This document shows positions 26,304 to 33,576 of a stretch of 39,676 bases of DNA, in pieces; the stretch's first letter is position 1, and each line of letters opens with the position of its first letter. The position numbers and the translations under genes are program-made. The stretch is from the IMG/VR virus record IMGVR_UViG_3300034026_000013, positions 1 through 39,676 of that record. One strand, given 5' to 3'. The notes under the pieces were generated by a model. It was not told the DNA's origin. It searched no databases and saw only the letters and a program-made list of their open reading frames with translations. This DNA is from a virus.

Positions 26304-27902
26304 CTACTGGCTGGAGACGAGAAAGACATCCCAAGCCCAGCGATTGACTTTAGCTCCCTTCGCGTTGTCTACCTTAGCCCGGTAGCGGAAGCTGTTACCA
26401 CGTTCGTCTGTCTTCTTCGACTCTTTGTAGTCAAGGTGGAGGCGTGTTACCTGGAGCGCTGGCAGAGTGTATAACTCCGAATGCTGTGAGATTCCGTCAT
26501 GGTTAACATCCTTCCAGAGGAGGAGTAACGAGAAAATCGAGTCACGCGCGTCAATAATCCCGTCGGCATTTCCCCCTCGTTCGGGTCTGTCATATTCGGC
26601 CAGTGCGAGGAAGCCATTCTTTCTTTCTCCCGACGGGGCAGATGGTTGCGGGGTAAAGTTGCCGAATAACTCTGTGCCATTCTCTACCGCCCCGTTACCG
26701 TTGCGGTCTAGCGCGAGCCAAGCATCATCACCGTCGGCGGACGTCCAACTCAGATGCTCCGCCAAGCCGTCGCTATTCAGATCGAAGTTAACCCCACCGC
26801 TGGCATCCGTAAGGCTAAAGCCGTCCCCGAGTACATCCACCAAGATAGGTGAGACGCGTGGAATACAATCGCACTGAGTCGCGCTCCAAATTTCATCCTC
26901 GAAGCAAGAGTACGCGCCGCCCGCATCACAGCCCCCGCCATCATCAGGCGTCGGCGTTGGCGTCGGCGTGGGGGTAGGGGTAGGGGTCGGGGTCGGGGTC
27001 GGACAAGTCGTCAGATCATCAACTATCCTTTTTGAAGAACAGGTCGCGCCATCATAGTTAGATTTACACCGCATTTCGACAGGCTTAGTAGCGAGATTGC
27101 CGGTCGTGTAACCGCCGACGACAACATGCAAAGCGTAGCAATTACCCACACAGGGACGCCTATCAGTATATTGAATCTCGTCACCGCAAGTTCCGACTTG
27201 CGGCGCGCTCGCTGTTAGAAATCTGACCGGGTGACGCGATCCACGCGTGTCTGACTTTTCTAAAGGTATCAACTTTCCTGGCTTGTTCTTATCCGGCTCG
27301 TACCTCTTACCACCTATCCATACCGTACCGTCGGCAAAACCAAGCATCAGGACGGATACTCTAATTTTTTTGATGCTACCGGGATAATGTGATTCCGCCA
27401 GCAGTGCTCGGATGTCCTGATAGTCCTCGTCTGACAACTTCAGCTCCACGCTCGTTTCCGGCATTACAGGTTGGGCAGAGTTGACCGGCACTTGACCGTC
27501 CGCTGAAGGTATGGGGCTTTCTCCGTAATTAAGTGGCTCAGCAAAATCTAACCTATCTTCTTGCCCCTTAGGGCGGGGGAAAAGAAGTCTGAGGGATATG
27601 TGAGTAATCGGGTAAACTGAACGATTACGTACGCTTATAGTCAGCCCCTTAAACCAGTCCTCATTCGCGGGAAACCTTTTGCCCAACTGGATAGTCCCAG
27701 ACTGCGATTTGATAAGGGTAATTTCGACCGGGGGGTTAAAGTCATCCCCCTTTTCTAAAACCGCATCTTCACCCTGCATAGCCATTTCACCTGGCATTTT
27801 CAAATATACGACTGTTGGCGCTGTAAGCATCGTTACCACGATGCAGGATGTAAGGAAGAAAAGGTTCCGCCAATTCAAGACCCGGCGTTTAACGTTTTTC
27901 AT
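26304..27902 (-). CDS. Exported protein with TP-linker and EF-hand-like calcium repeats
   Basis: 532 residues from ATG 27902, chosen for AAAAGGAGAATCCTC just upstream rather than the in-frame ATG at 27935. Domains: signal/anchor ([16 protein letters not shown]); a domain shared with the 1-879 protein ([24 protein letters not shown]); a Cys-rich section with CGDEIQ, CVGNCY, MRC and ATC; an eight-fold TP linker; a small Cys module; then a C-terminal domain with Asp-rich calcium-type loops ([42 protein letters not shown]). It is probably surface-exposed. It is a cargo gene on the opposite strand to the late operon. Function unknown. Confidence 0.75.
   Translation of the reverse strand: MKNVKRRVLNWRNLFFLTSCIVVTMLTAPTVVYLKMPGEMAMQGEDAVLEKGDDFNPPVEITLIKSQSGTIQLGKRFPANEDWFKGLTISVRNRSVYPITHISLRLLFPRPKGQEDRLDFAEPLNYGESPIPSADGQVPVNSAQPVMPETSVELKLSDEDYQDIRALLAESHYPGSIKKIRVSVLMLGFADGTVWIGGKRYEPDKNKPGKLIPLEKSDTRGSRHPVRFLTASAPQVGTCGDEIQYTDRRPCVGNCYALHVVVGGYTTGNLATKPVEMRCKSNYDGATCSSKRIVDDLTTCPTPTPTPTPTPTPTPTPTPDDGGGCDAGGAYSCFEDEIWSATQCDCIPRVSPILVDVLGDGFSLTDASGGVNFDLNSDGLAEHLSWTSADGDDAWLALDRNGNGAVENGTELFGNFTPQPSAPSGERKNGFLALAEYDRPERGGNADGIIDARDSIFSLLLLWKDVNHDGISQHSELYTLPALQVTRLHLDYKESKKTDERGNSFRYRAKVDNAKGAKVNRWAWDVFLVSSQ
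26949..27000 (-). repeat. Hexamer repeat encoding the TP linker
   Basis: A run of GGNGTN hexamers on the + strand encodes Thr-Pro repeats on the minus strand. Such tracts can change length by slippage, which would lengthen or shorten the linker. Confidence 0.6.
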
Positions 27903-28106
27903 GAGGATTCTCCTTTTCCGCAGGGATGTCTTCACATGAAGGTGAAGTTGGAGAGACTTAAGTTGACGGAATCTGATGAGTATCGCGTCAACGAGATGTT
28001 AGACTTAAGCCAATACCACTTGAGGTCTTAACTGGAGCGCCTGATTTGAAGGTTGGGAGAAGACCGCGCCAATCAAGGGCCATAGCCGTTTTCGCCGGCA
28101 GCCGAA

Positions 28107-28135
28107 CTTCTACGCCCCTTCTAAGCCTTTGTCAA
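28107..28135 (-). promoter_or_regulatory. Possible promoter of the 27902-26304 gene
   Basis: On the minus strand TTGACA (28135-28130), 17 nt, TAGAAG (28112-28107). The -35 is perfect and the -10 matches 4 of 6. It leaves a ~200-nt leader. Confidence 0.4.
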
Positions 28136-28195
28136 TAAAATTCTCATGGAAACAGTAGACTTAATCCCCCCTGACGAAAATGCAGCGCAGCTTTG

Positions 28196-28245
28196 TGACC
28201 AAAGAGGGGGCGGGCCCCGAAGAGTCCCGCCCCCAAAGTTGGTCA
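28196..28245. terminator. Two-part hairpin terminator
   Basis: TGACCAA/TTGGTCA form the outer stem and GGGGGCGGG/CCCGCCCCC the inner stem. It lies between two minus-strand genes, downstream of the AIPR gene, and is separated from it by the gene remnant at 28271-28351. Confidence 0.5.
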
Positions 28246-28270
28246 CGCCCGGCTCTAACAAACTCTAACT

Positions 28271-28351
28271 TTAAGCCGTCCGGCTACTCTCCTTTCTTCG
28301 GTGCGGCTCGCGGTAGTTGAACGGGGGCCACAGGCGGGGAAGCGCGAACGA
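28271..28351 (-). pseudogene. 3' remnant of a gene like 31895-31527
   Basis: The minus frame reads ALPRLWPPFNYREPHRRK up to TAA (28273-28271), closely matching RFPRLWPRFNYRKPHSLK at the end of the 31527-31895 ORF. An in-frame stop lies immediately upstream (28354-28352), so only the tail of the gene survives. Nucleotides 28302-28345 and 31543-31587 differ at only a few positions. Confidence 0.55.
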
Positions 28352-28466
28352 CTAAGCAAATCAATCTACAAGTTGGCGAAGAAGCCGGCCCTGCGCTACT
28401 CCACTTTGCACATGCTTGCTACTAAAGAAGTCGAGAAGGTTGATTTGAGGATATTATCGAGTAAGG

Positions 28467-30263
28467 TTAAGAATTGTTTTTTCTAGCTTCTTCCAATTCC
28501 ATTAAGCGATCGTCGTTTTTTGCCATTCTCTTCAACCGAGAGTATAGGTTGCGGAAGTCTGATTGTTCGATTGACTTGTACATAGTATGCACAATCTTAT
28601 CCGGTGCGACGCCAGGCTTTTCGACGTCAAAAGAGACAACTAAGAAAGCGTCTCTGTAATAACGAGTGAACAATTCAGGATAGTTGTCTATCGTTGAATG
28701 AATCTCTTCCAAGAAATCCATCATCACTTGGTAAGTCACGTTCGCATTGTCATCGTAAATATTTTTATGGACGCAACCACATGCCGCCAGTATTGCGAGG
28801 AACACTCTGTAGTTAGGCTTATCTTCCTTCCAAAAGCGCTGGAAGAGGTCAACATCTTCACTATCACTGTGAAGGCTTTGTATCACTTTTGCAGACTCCT
28901 GAGTGATACGGTGAATTTTAAATAGAATATCGAAGGTCTTCTCCTTGTCATCTGTGTCTTCAAAAACCTGCCGCACGATATGGTTTTTCAGCTTTGTATA
29001 GTTATTATCGATCGCATTGTTCGGCGTGTTGCTAAATAAGCCAATAAACAATGCCCTGACCTCTTCATATGTGATTTCCTTCTGGTAAAAAGAGTCCAAC
29101 ATGGCGAAGGCGGATGCCTCTTCAGAGGCACTCTTAAATGCTACATCTGACTTGCTGGCTACGTTCCTGATTTCTTGGGGTCGTATGTAACGTGCCAACC
29201 GAAGGTCTAGCTGCTTTATTTCATTCTGGAAGTTCGCCGCTTCTGCAACGTCCCAAGAATTTGTGGTCTCAACTATCTTTACTAATACGTGGCTCCCCTC
29301 GTGAGGGTGCTGTACGATCGACATGGTTGTCTGACATCCGTTTACAATGCTGGCCTCATCCAGCCTTAAAGTGTTCTCGTCTATTCTAGTAACGGTCGCG
29401 GCCCTGAAAGTAATGCCATTATTCCTTTCAAGGAACTTTGCGGGTTCTTCCTGAAGAGTCTTCGCGATTTCTTTATTAACAGTAATCTGTCCTTGGCTGA
29501 GAGAAACGCGGCCACTAGCTTGCCCTAAGAATTCTCGGATATTCTCTAAGAAGAGGGCGTTACCAAAGTTTCTGTATATTTGCTTTAGCTCACTTCCTGA
29601 AATAATCCCAACATACACCGGAGGCAAAAATATATAAGGCTGAACGAGATTCAAAATCACACCAGTAGGTAATATATGTTGCTTTCTGTAAGCAGTTTGT
29701 AAAACTGGAAGTAGTGTAGGGCCGTCAATTACATGTAAACGACCGGCCTGCATCATCGTGTCATAAAAAGGTTTGGAAGACATTTGTGAGCGCTCGTACC
29801 TCTGACGAATAGCCCTCAAGTCTGTGACTGTAATAATCATGAAGTGCGCGGTTGGCAAACTATCTTCCTGCAAGGCTTCAAACAGATTTCCACCGGCACT
29901 TGCTCGGCGACGTTCCGCGTCGTAGTTCTGAAATTTACTGATAACTGAATCAAACTCCTTAACTTCCGGGATAGAATATTTGGACTGGATAAGGAGTTCC
30001 TCAGAATTATCTAAACTGTGGCATGACAAATCTACGCCTTTGTCATGGGTTTTTCTCTTATTCTTCTTCGGCCGGTCAAACCTCTGTCCTAAGTCAAGGT
30101 GAGGCACAATCCTTAATGCAAATTCAACAAATCTGTCGCCCTTTTCCTCGGACTTTTCATGAGGCAATAAAGTGTTGAACTGATTTTCCAGATGAGATAG
30201 AAGGCTACCGTAATTTTCGAGGTATGAAGGATAAGCCACTCGTTTTGGCCGTTGATTCTTCAT
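28467..30263 (-). CDS. AIPR-family abortive infection protein with nuclease-like N-terminus
   Basis: 598 residues; TAGGAG lies 7 nt before ATG 30263. The AIPR core is plain: LENIREFLGQASGRVSLSQ, ITVNKEIAKTLQEEPAKFLE, RNNGITFRAATV, IVNGCQTTMSI. Residues ~40-100 resemble a restriction-endonuclease (Mrr-like) fold, with E47, D78 (GVDLSCHS) and Q93-x-K95 (LLIQSKYS) as a PD-(D/E)xK-type set. AIPR proteins are associated with phage resistance, classically in lactococcal abortive infection. Mechanism here is inference: nucleic-acid cleavage that stops the infected cell. The gene is clearly AT-richer than the phage body, stands alone between hairpins, and looks recently acquired. Confidence 0.8.
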   Translation of the reverse strand: MKNQRPKRVAYPSYLENYGSLLSHLENQFNTLLPHEKSEEKGDRFVEFALRIVPHLDLGQRFDRPKKNKRKTHDKGVDLSCHSLDNSEELLIQSKYSIPEVKEFDSVISKFQNYDAERRRASAGGNLFEALQEDSLPTAHFMIITVTDLRAIRQRYERSQMSSKPFYDTMMQAGRLHVIDGPTLLPVLQTAYRKQHILPTGVILNLVQPYIFLPPVYVGIISGSELKQIYRNFGNALFLENIREFLGQASGRVSLSQGQITVNKEIAKTLQEEPAKFLERNNGITFRAATVTRIDENTLRLDEASIVNGCQTTMSIVQHPHEGSHVLVKIVETTNSWDVAEAANFQNEIKQLDLRLARYIRPQEIRNVASKSDVAFKSASEEASAFAMLDSFYQKEITYEEVRALFIGLFSNTPNNAIDNNYTKLKNHIVRQVFEDTDDKEKTFDILFKIHRITQESAKVIQSLHSDSEDVDLFQRFWKEDKPNYRVFLAILAACGCVHKNIYDDNANVTYQVMMDFLEEIHSTIDNYPELFTRYYRDAFLVVSFDVEKPGVAPDKIVHTMYKSIEQSDFRNLYSRLKRMAKNDDRLMELEEARKNNS

Positions 30264-30420
30264 GAAATACTCCTAGCTGCATCTTAGCGAAGTGAAAGCA
30301 CAGCGGGCGGCAAGAAGAAATCGGTGCCGACTTTATCAATAACTGATGTTGAAGTAAATAAGGGACGATCGGATAGCCCGCTGGTAGTGAGAGTCTCTGA
30401 TTGTCTCGAATAATTGTCGT
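30264..30420. other. Upstream region of the AIPR gene
   Basis: About 160 bp without a gene. On the minus strand TTTACT, 17 nt, TAAAGT (roughly 30354-30326) is a weak promoter candidate for the AIPR gene. Nothing else stands out. Confidence 0.3.
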
Positions 30421-30464
30421 CAAATAGAAGGCCCGGCCTAGTGAACGGCCGGGCCTTCTATTTG
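30421..30464. terminator. Bidirectional intrinsic terminator
   Basis: Perfect 18-bp inverted repeat (30421-30438 with 30447-30464) around an 8-nt loop. The GC core GGCCCGGCC is flanked by A/T-rich ends, giving a T-rich exit on either strand. Confidence 0.75.
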
Positions 30465-30468
30465 TAAA

Positions 30469-30504
30469 GGGCGGGCGCATGCTGGTGACACATGCCCGCC
30501 CCGC
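30469..30504 (+). repeat. 36-nt cassette-edge repeat, copy 1
   Basis: GGGCGGGC-GC-ATG, loop with GGTGACA, CATGCCCGCCCCGC: itself a bulged hairpin. It is 34/36 identical to 33589-33624, and both copies follow directly after a GGCCGGGC terminator arm in the same orientation. Confidence 0.7.
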
Positions 30505-30552
30505 ACCCTTCTCGCCATGCGCTTTCAGTCCTGTGCCTTTCTATTTTAACCG

Positions 30553-30581
30553 TTGACACCCCCTCATGCCGGGCATATCAT
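30553..30581 (+). promoter_or_regulatory. Strong sigma70-type promoter
   Basis: TTGACA (30553-30558), exactly 17 nt, TATCAT (30576-30581). It drives the two small exported-protein genes with a leader of about 65 nt. Confidence 0.7.
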
Positions 30582-30653
30582 TCCCGCGTTCACCTTCGCG
30601 TCCCGGCCCCTCAACCTCAAGGGCTTACGCTACTCACGACCAAGGAGAACATT

Positions 30654-30752
30654 ATGCTGAAACGACTCACGCGCTGGCTCTTAATCCTGCTGGTACTCGT
30701 CGCCGCCCTCGTGCCCGCGTCCTCGCAACCTGCTGACGAACCGCTTCGATAG
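30654..30752 (+). CDS. 32-residue exported or membrane peptide
   Basis: MLKRLTRWLLILLVLVAALV followed by PASSQPADEPLR and stop. AAGGAGA lies just before the ATG. A basic n-region, hydrophobic core and Ala-Ser-Ser-Gln make a complete signal peptide with almost nothing after it. It sits 24 nt before the Cys-rich gene and behind the same promoter, so it may be a leader peptide that couples translation or a small membrane peptide. Confidence 0.5.
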   Translation: MLKRLTRWLLILLVLVAALVPASSQPADEPLR

Positions 30753-30776
30753 CCTCACACTAACAGGAGAAACACC

Positions 30777-31424
30777 ATGACTAACTCGTCTCGGAAACTA
30801 GCATTCGCCGTTCTGCTCTCTCTCGTGGTCTTTAGTTTGATTCCGGTAAGTCACGCCGGTACAAGCCGCTCGCCAAAGCCCAAGCTCAAGGTGGCGGTGA
30901 AGATCAAGACAGACGACGGACGGACAGTGAAGGCCGTCGCTACCAACGGCAGTATGATCAAGCTCGGAAAGGACGGGGATGTTTACGGGCTGGTAGTGGC
31001 GGTACAGGATGAAGGCAAACAACTGGTCGAGTTTACCGTCTCACGGATTCCTCCTAAAGAGGGCGGTGCGCCCGAAGAAATCGAGAAACTCCAGGTCGAG
31101 GGCGCGTCGGCGAAAACGACTAACACCCCTACGAGTTTCAGTATCGAGGTGGTTCGTGTAGAGAAAGTGTCTGACGCCCCCGCGCAGAGTACCGGACAGG
31201 CCGGGCAAAGCAAGTACGCGGATTTCGTGTACGCACATTTTACGCCGGGCACGAGGGGCCTCCGCCCCGGCCCTCCTCAAGGGCGCGGTTATCAGGCTGG
31301 CGACGGAGTGTGCTGTGTCTCCTGTGATGACGGATTCACAGTCTGCGCGAACTGTTACGTCGAAATCGTGGGGTGCGGGGCTTGTATTACCGCTAAATGT
31401 ATGAACGAGGGCTTCCCCTCTTAA
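30777..31424 (+). CDS. Exported protein with Cys-rich C-terminus
   Basis: 215 residues; AACAGGAGAAACACC precedes the ATG. Signal peptide LAFAVLLSLVVFSLIPVSHA; a basic strand-rich middle (KLKVAVKIKTDDGRTVKAVA); a Pro/Ser/Gln linker; then a compact C-terminus with nine cysteines in about 32 residues (VCCVSCDDG, VCANCY, GCGACITAKC). Such CCxxC...CxxC...CxxC tails may bind metal or form disulphides after export; a processed peptide is also possible. No family could be named. It has its own host-like promoter and terminator, as expected for lysogenic-conversion cargo. Confidence 0.6.
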   Translation: MTNSSRKLAFAVLLSLVVFSLIPVSHAGTSRSPKPKLKVAVKIKTDDGRTVKAVATNGSMIKLGKDGDVYGLVVAVQDEGKQLVEFTVSRIPPKEGGAPEEIEKLQVEGASAKTTNTPTSFSIEVVRVEKVSDAPAQSTGQAGQSKYADFVYAHFTPGTRGLRPGPPQGRGYQAGDGVCCVSCDDGFTVCANCYVEIVGCGACITAKCMNEGFPS

Positions 31425-31458
31425 CGTCGACTCCCTTCTACGTTGTGGACTGTTGGCC

Positions 31459-31497
31459 GAGGGCTGGGCGCGTGGTCACGACACGCGCCCGGCCCTC
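31459..31497. terminator. Terminator between convergent genes
   Basis: GAGGGC-T-GGGCGCGTG, loop GTCACGA, CACGCGCCC-G-GCCCTC, a 16-bp stem with one mismatch followed by TTC. The core CGCGTGGTCACGACACGCG recurs with one change near 34527-34545. Confidence 0.6.
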
Positions 31498-31526
31498 TTC
31501 ACTGTCCGGGTTTCAATTGATGGCCG

Positions 31527-31895
31527 TTACGACTTCAGGCTATGCGGCTTGCGGTAGTTGAACCGGGGCCAGAGGCGGGGGAAGCGCCACGGCTTCCCCT
31601 CCCTTGGCTTGTGCGGGTTGCGGAGCTGCCCGCGGTGTTGCTCGGTTAGGTAGGTGGTTAGCTCTTGCACTACTCGCCCCCTTTTCGCCTCGCCGCGAGC
31701 GCGTCGCCCCGAGTGCTCCCCGCACGTCTCACAGTTCGGGTTCTTCTTAACTACTTTGGAGACATGCGTGGCGCGGGTGGGCAGGAGTGAGTAATGGTGC
31801 CTAAGCCGACACCCGCGAGCGGGGGCTCGCGCAGTCCATCCTCGAATAGGGGGAATAATCCCATCACCGGATTCGTGGCGCTGACCACTAGCCAC
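31527..31895 (-). CDS. Hypothetical basic protein with conserved C-terminal motif
   Basis: Up to 122 residues, but the only in-frame ATG (31895) has no convincing ribosome-binding site, so the start is uncertain. The credible part is the last ~80 residues: NCETCGEHSGRRARGEAKRG, then a helix VVQELTTYLTEQHRGQLRNP, and PRLWPRFNYRKPH near the end. The end motif is repeated as a gene remnant at 28271-28351, which shows that this frame codes. The CxxC suggests a small zinc site. Function unknown. Confidence 0.4.
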   Translation of the reverse strand: MASGQRHESGDGIIPPIRGWTARAPARGCRLRHHYSLLPTRATHVSKVVKKNPNCETCGEHSGRRARGEAKRGRVVQELTTYLTEQHRGQLRNPHKPREGKPWRFPRLWPRFNYRKPHSLKS

Positions 31896-32179
31896 GTGAT
31901 GAGGCTAAACTACGACGAACTGGGTGACATCTTCGACGCGCGCCGCGCCGAGTTCAAGGCGCGCGGAGCGGGTGACCTACTGCGAGAGATTTAGGCGGAC
32001 ATGGGCAAATTCTTCTCGGGATTTACCAACGTCGGAAGGGATTAAAAGGTAGCCCCACTTATTTCTATCACAGCGCGCTCTCTTGTCTTTCTTCCAGATT
32101 TGCATATAGAGTTTTGTTACCTGAGAGGGAGAATTGTGTATACCCCACATGGCTCCGTTTTAGCTCTCCTAAATTGAAC
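31896..32179. other. Gene-poor interval before the TAC module
   Basis: I see only short open frames, for example 31794-31994, which overlaps the minus-strand gene and lacks a start signal. The stretch becomes AT-richer toward 32180 and leads into the TAC operator. No hairpin or repeat was noticed. Confidence 0.4.
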
Positions 32180-32208
32180 TTGCGCCAGTGTAGCTTATGC
32201 GCTACACT
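32180..32208 (+). promoter_or_regulatory. TAC operator with overlapping promoter elements
   Basis: AGTGTAGC (32187-32194), TTATGC, GCTACACT (32201-32208) form a perfect 8-bp inverted repeat directly before the toxin gene, as expected for an operator bound by the antitoxin. TTGCGC (32180) and TACACT (32203) are 17 nt apart, but that promoter would start inside the ribosome-binding site GGAGG (32212-32216). An upstream start (TTGAAC/TTATGC region) is possible, so the operator is firmer than the promoter. Confidence 0.55.
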
Positions 32209-32221
32209 TACGGAGGTCTGA

Positions 32222-32557
32222 TTGGCGACACTGATTCATGTAAAACTCTACCGAACAAAAGATGGCAGAACTCCGTTCAGGACATGGATCACCTCTCTCC
32301 GCGATGTTGACGGCCGCAACCGCATTAACGCCAAAATCACCGGTTTAAAATTAGGCAACACGAGTAATTGCGAGCCTGTCGGTGAGGGGGTCAGTGAACT
32401 CAAAATCGACTTCGGGCCGGGTTATCGTGTCTATTTTGCCAAGCGCGGCAAGTCGTTAATAATTCTCTTGTGTGGCAGCGATAAAGACGACCAGCATTCG
32501 GCCATTAAGCAGGCGAAAAAATATTGGGCCGATTACAAGTCCCGCCACACGCAGTAA
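32222..32557 (+). CDS. RelE/HigB-type toxin of a TAC module
   Basis: 111 residues, TTG start chosen for GGAGG 5 nt upstream. The sequence follows the addiction-module killer family (RelE/ParE superfamily): TPFRTWITSLRD, NRINAKITGLKLGN, then GVSELKIDFGPGYRVYFAKR and LLCGSDKDDQHSAIKQAKKY. Family members are ribosome-dependent or ribosome-associated mRNA cleavers, which halts translation when free. It is first in the operon, with the antitoxin 11 nt downstream. All the conserved family phrases are present, so it is probably active. Confidence 0.85.
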   Translation: MATLIHVKLYRTKDGRTPFRTWITSLRDVDGRNRINAKITGLKLGNTSNCEPVGEGVSELKIDFGPGYRVYFAKRGKSLIILLCGSDKDDQHSAIKQAKKYWADYKSRHTQ

Positions 32558-32568
32558 GGAGACAAGTC

Positions 32569-33018
32569 ATGGCAGCGACACAGTTTTCGTTTGATGTGAC
32601 GACGCTCACGGAAGATTTTGAAGATTACCTTACCGACCTTTTACAAGACGAGTCCGAGGCAGCCTCGTATCTCTCCGCCTGCTTTGAGGAGGAAGACCAC
32701 CGAGTGTTTTTACTCGCCTTGCGCGACATCGCGGAGGCGCGGGGGATGAGTCAGGTTGCGACGGAGGCCGGACTGAACCGTGAGAATCTATATCGGATAC
32801 TGTCAGAACTCGGGAACCCACGTCTGTCCAGCCTTAAGGAGTTATTACGCGCGTTGGGGCTTAAAGTCTCCTTCTCGCTAGGGGTAGGCGCGGAGAGGAA
32901 GGGTGCCGCGTCTATTGAGCAATGCATTGCCGAAATCGATGCCGAATATCCTGCGTTAGTTCGTACATTCTCTGTCGGTAGCAAGGATAGTGCCTATGGC
33001 GACCTCGTTACAGCTTGA
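32569..33018 (+). CDS. Antitoxin with C-terminal extension (candidate chaperone-addiction domain)
   Basis: 149 residues from ATG 32569 (AAGGAGACAAGTC upstream). Residues 1-103 match the addiction-module antidote family partnered with this toxin: DESEAASYLSACFEEEDHRV, then an HTH MSQVATEAGLNRENLYRILS and GNPRLSSLKELLRALGLKV. Usual antidotes end there; this one adds ~45 residues (ERKGAASIEQCIAEIDAEYP and on to YGDLVTA). In TAC systems such a tail makes the antitoxin unstable unless the SecB-like chaperone binds it. The last 23 nt overlap the chaperone gene. The HTH likely represses the operon at 32187-32208. Confidence 0.8.
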   Translation: MAATQFSFDVTTLTEDFEDYLTDLLQDESEAASYLSACFEEEDHRVFLLALRDIAEARGMSQVATEAGLNRENLYRILSELGNPRLSSLKELLRALGLKVSFSLGVGAERKGAASIEQCIAEIDAEYPALVRTFSVGSKDSAYGDLVTA

Positions 33019-33538
33019 AGGGTATTATATCCAGGAGTTAGGCTTCCGTATCAGGAAGGGCGTATCGGTTGCCGGGACACACCAGCTGCGCCCAGGGCTT
33101 CACCCGCAACTGGCAGAGCCCTTAGACGATGCTGCCTACAGCGTCCACGTTGAGGTCAAACTAACCCGGAATAAAACAAATCCTCATCGGTGGCGTGTAA
33201 GGTTAAACTTATCTTCGGCAGAAGAGGATAACCAAAACCCTTATGAATTTAGCACCGTGCTGGTGGGCTTCTTCCGCCTGACCGAGGAGTATGACGAGGA
33301 AGATTTACAATTCTTTATTGGTAAAAATGCGCCCACCCTTCTTTTCTCAGCGGCACGCGAAGCCATAGCTACAGCAACGGGTCGGGGCCCGTTCCCCGCT
33401 CTGGTGCTGCCTGCTGTGGTGTTTCCATCGCAACCCGACCTTAAACTTTTACCATCGGCAAAGAAGCCGGCGCGTAAGGCCGCAAAAAAGTCTTCAAAAA
33501 CTCGGTCTACGCGGAAGTCAAAAAAAGGGGCACGATAG
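32996..33538 (+). CDS. SecB-like chaperone of the TAC module
   Basis: 180 residues from ATG 32996 (AAGGA 8 nt upstream; an in-frame GTG lies at 32990). It shows the SecB fold order: LQLEGYYIQELGFRIRKG, YSVHVEVKLTRN, YEFSTVLVGFFRLTEEY, then NAPTLLFSAAREAIATATGR and GPFPALVLPAVVFPS, equivalents of the SecB N-x-x-x-LFPYxRExIs...G-FPxLxLPPxxF region. A Lys/Ala/Arg-rich 25-residue tail (KKPARKAAKKSSKTRS...) replaces the acidic SecB end, which is odd and may bind nucleic acid or ribosomes. Gene overlap with the antitoxin indicates dedicated partnership rather than general protein export. Confidence 0.8.
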   Translation: MATSLQLEGYYIQELGFRIRKGVSVAGTHQLRPGLHPQLAEPLDDAAYSVHVEVKLTRNKTNPHRWRVRLNLSSAEEDNQNPYEFSTVLVGFFRLTEEYDEEDLQFFIGKNAPTLLFSAAREAIATATGRGPFPALVLPAVVFPSQPDLKLLPSAKKPARKAAKKSSKTRSTRKSKKGAR

Positions 33539-33550
33539 AACACTTAGGCA

Positions 33551-33576
33551 CCCGGCCCGGTCAGAAATGGCCGGGC
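33551..33576 (+). terminator. Terminator of the TAC operon
   Basis: CCCGGCC (33551-33557) and GGCCGGG (33569-33575) enclose an 11-nt loop and are followed by CTTTTAT. It lies 12 nt after the SecB-like stop. Confidence 0.65.

Noticed and set aside
31794-31994. 66-codon + strand ORF
   Set aside because: Overlaps the minus-strand gene, has no ribosome-binding site and no recognisable feature; only the last ~30 residues look protein-like.
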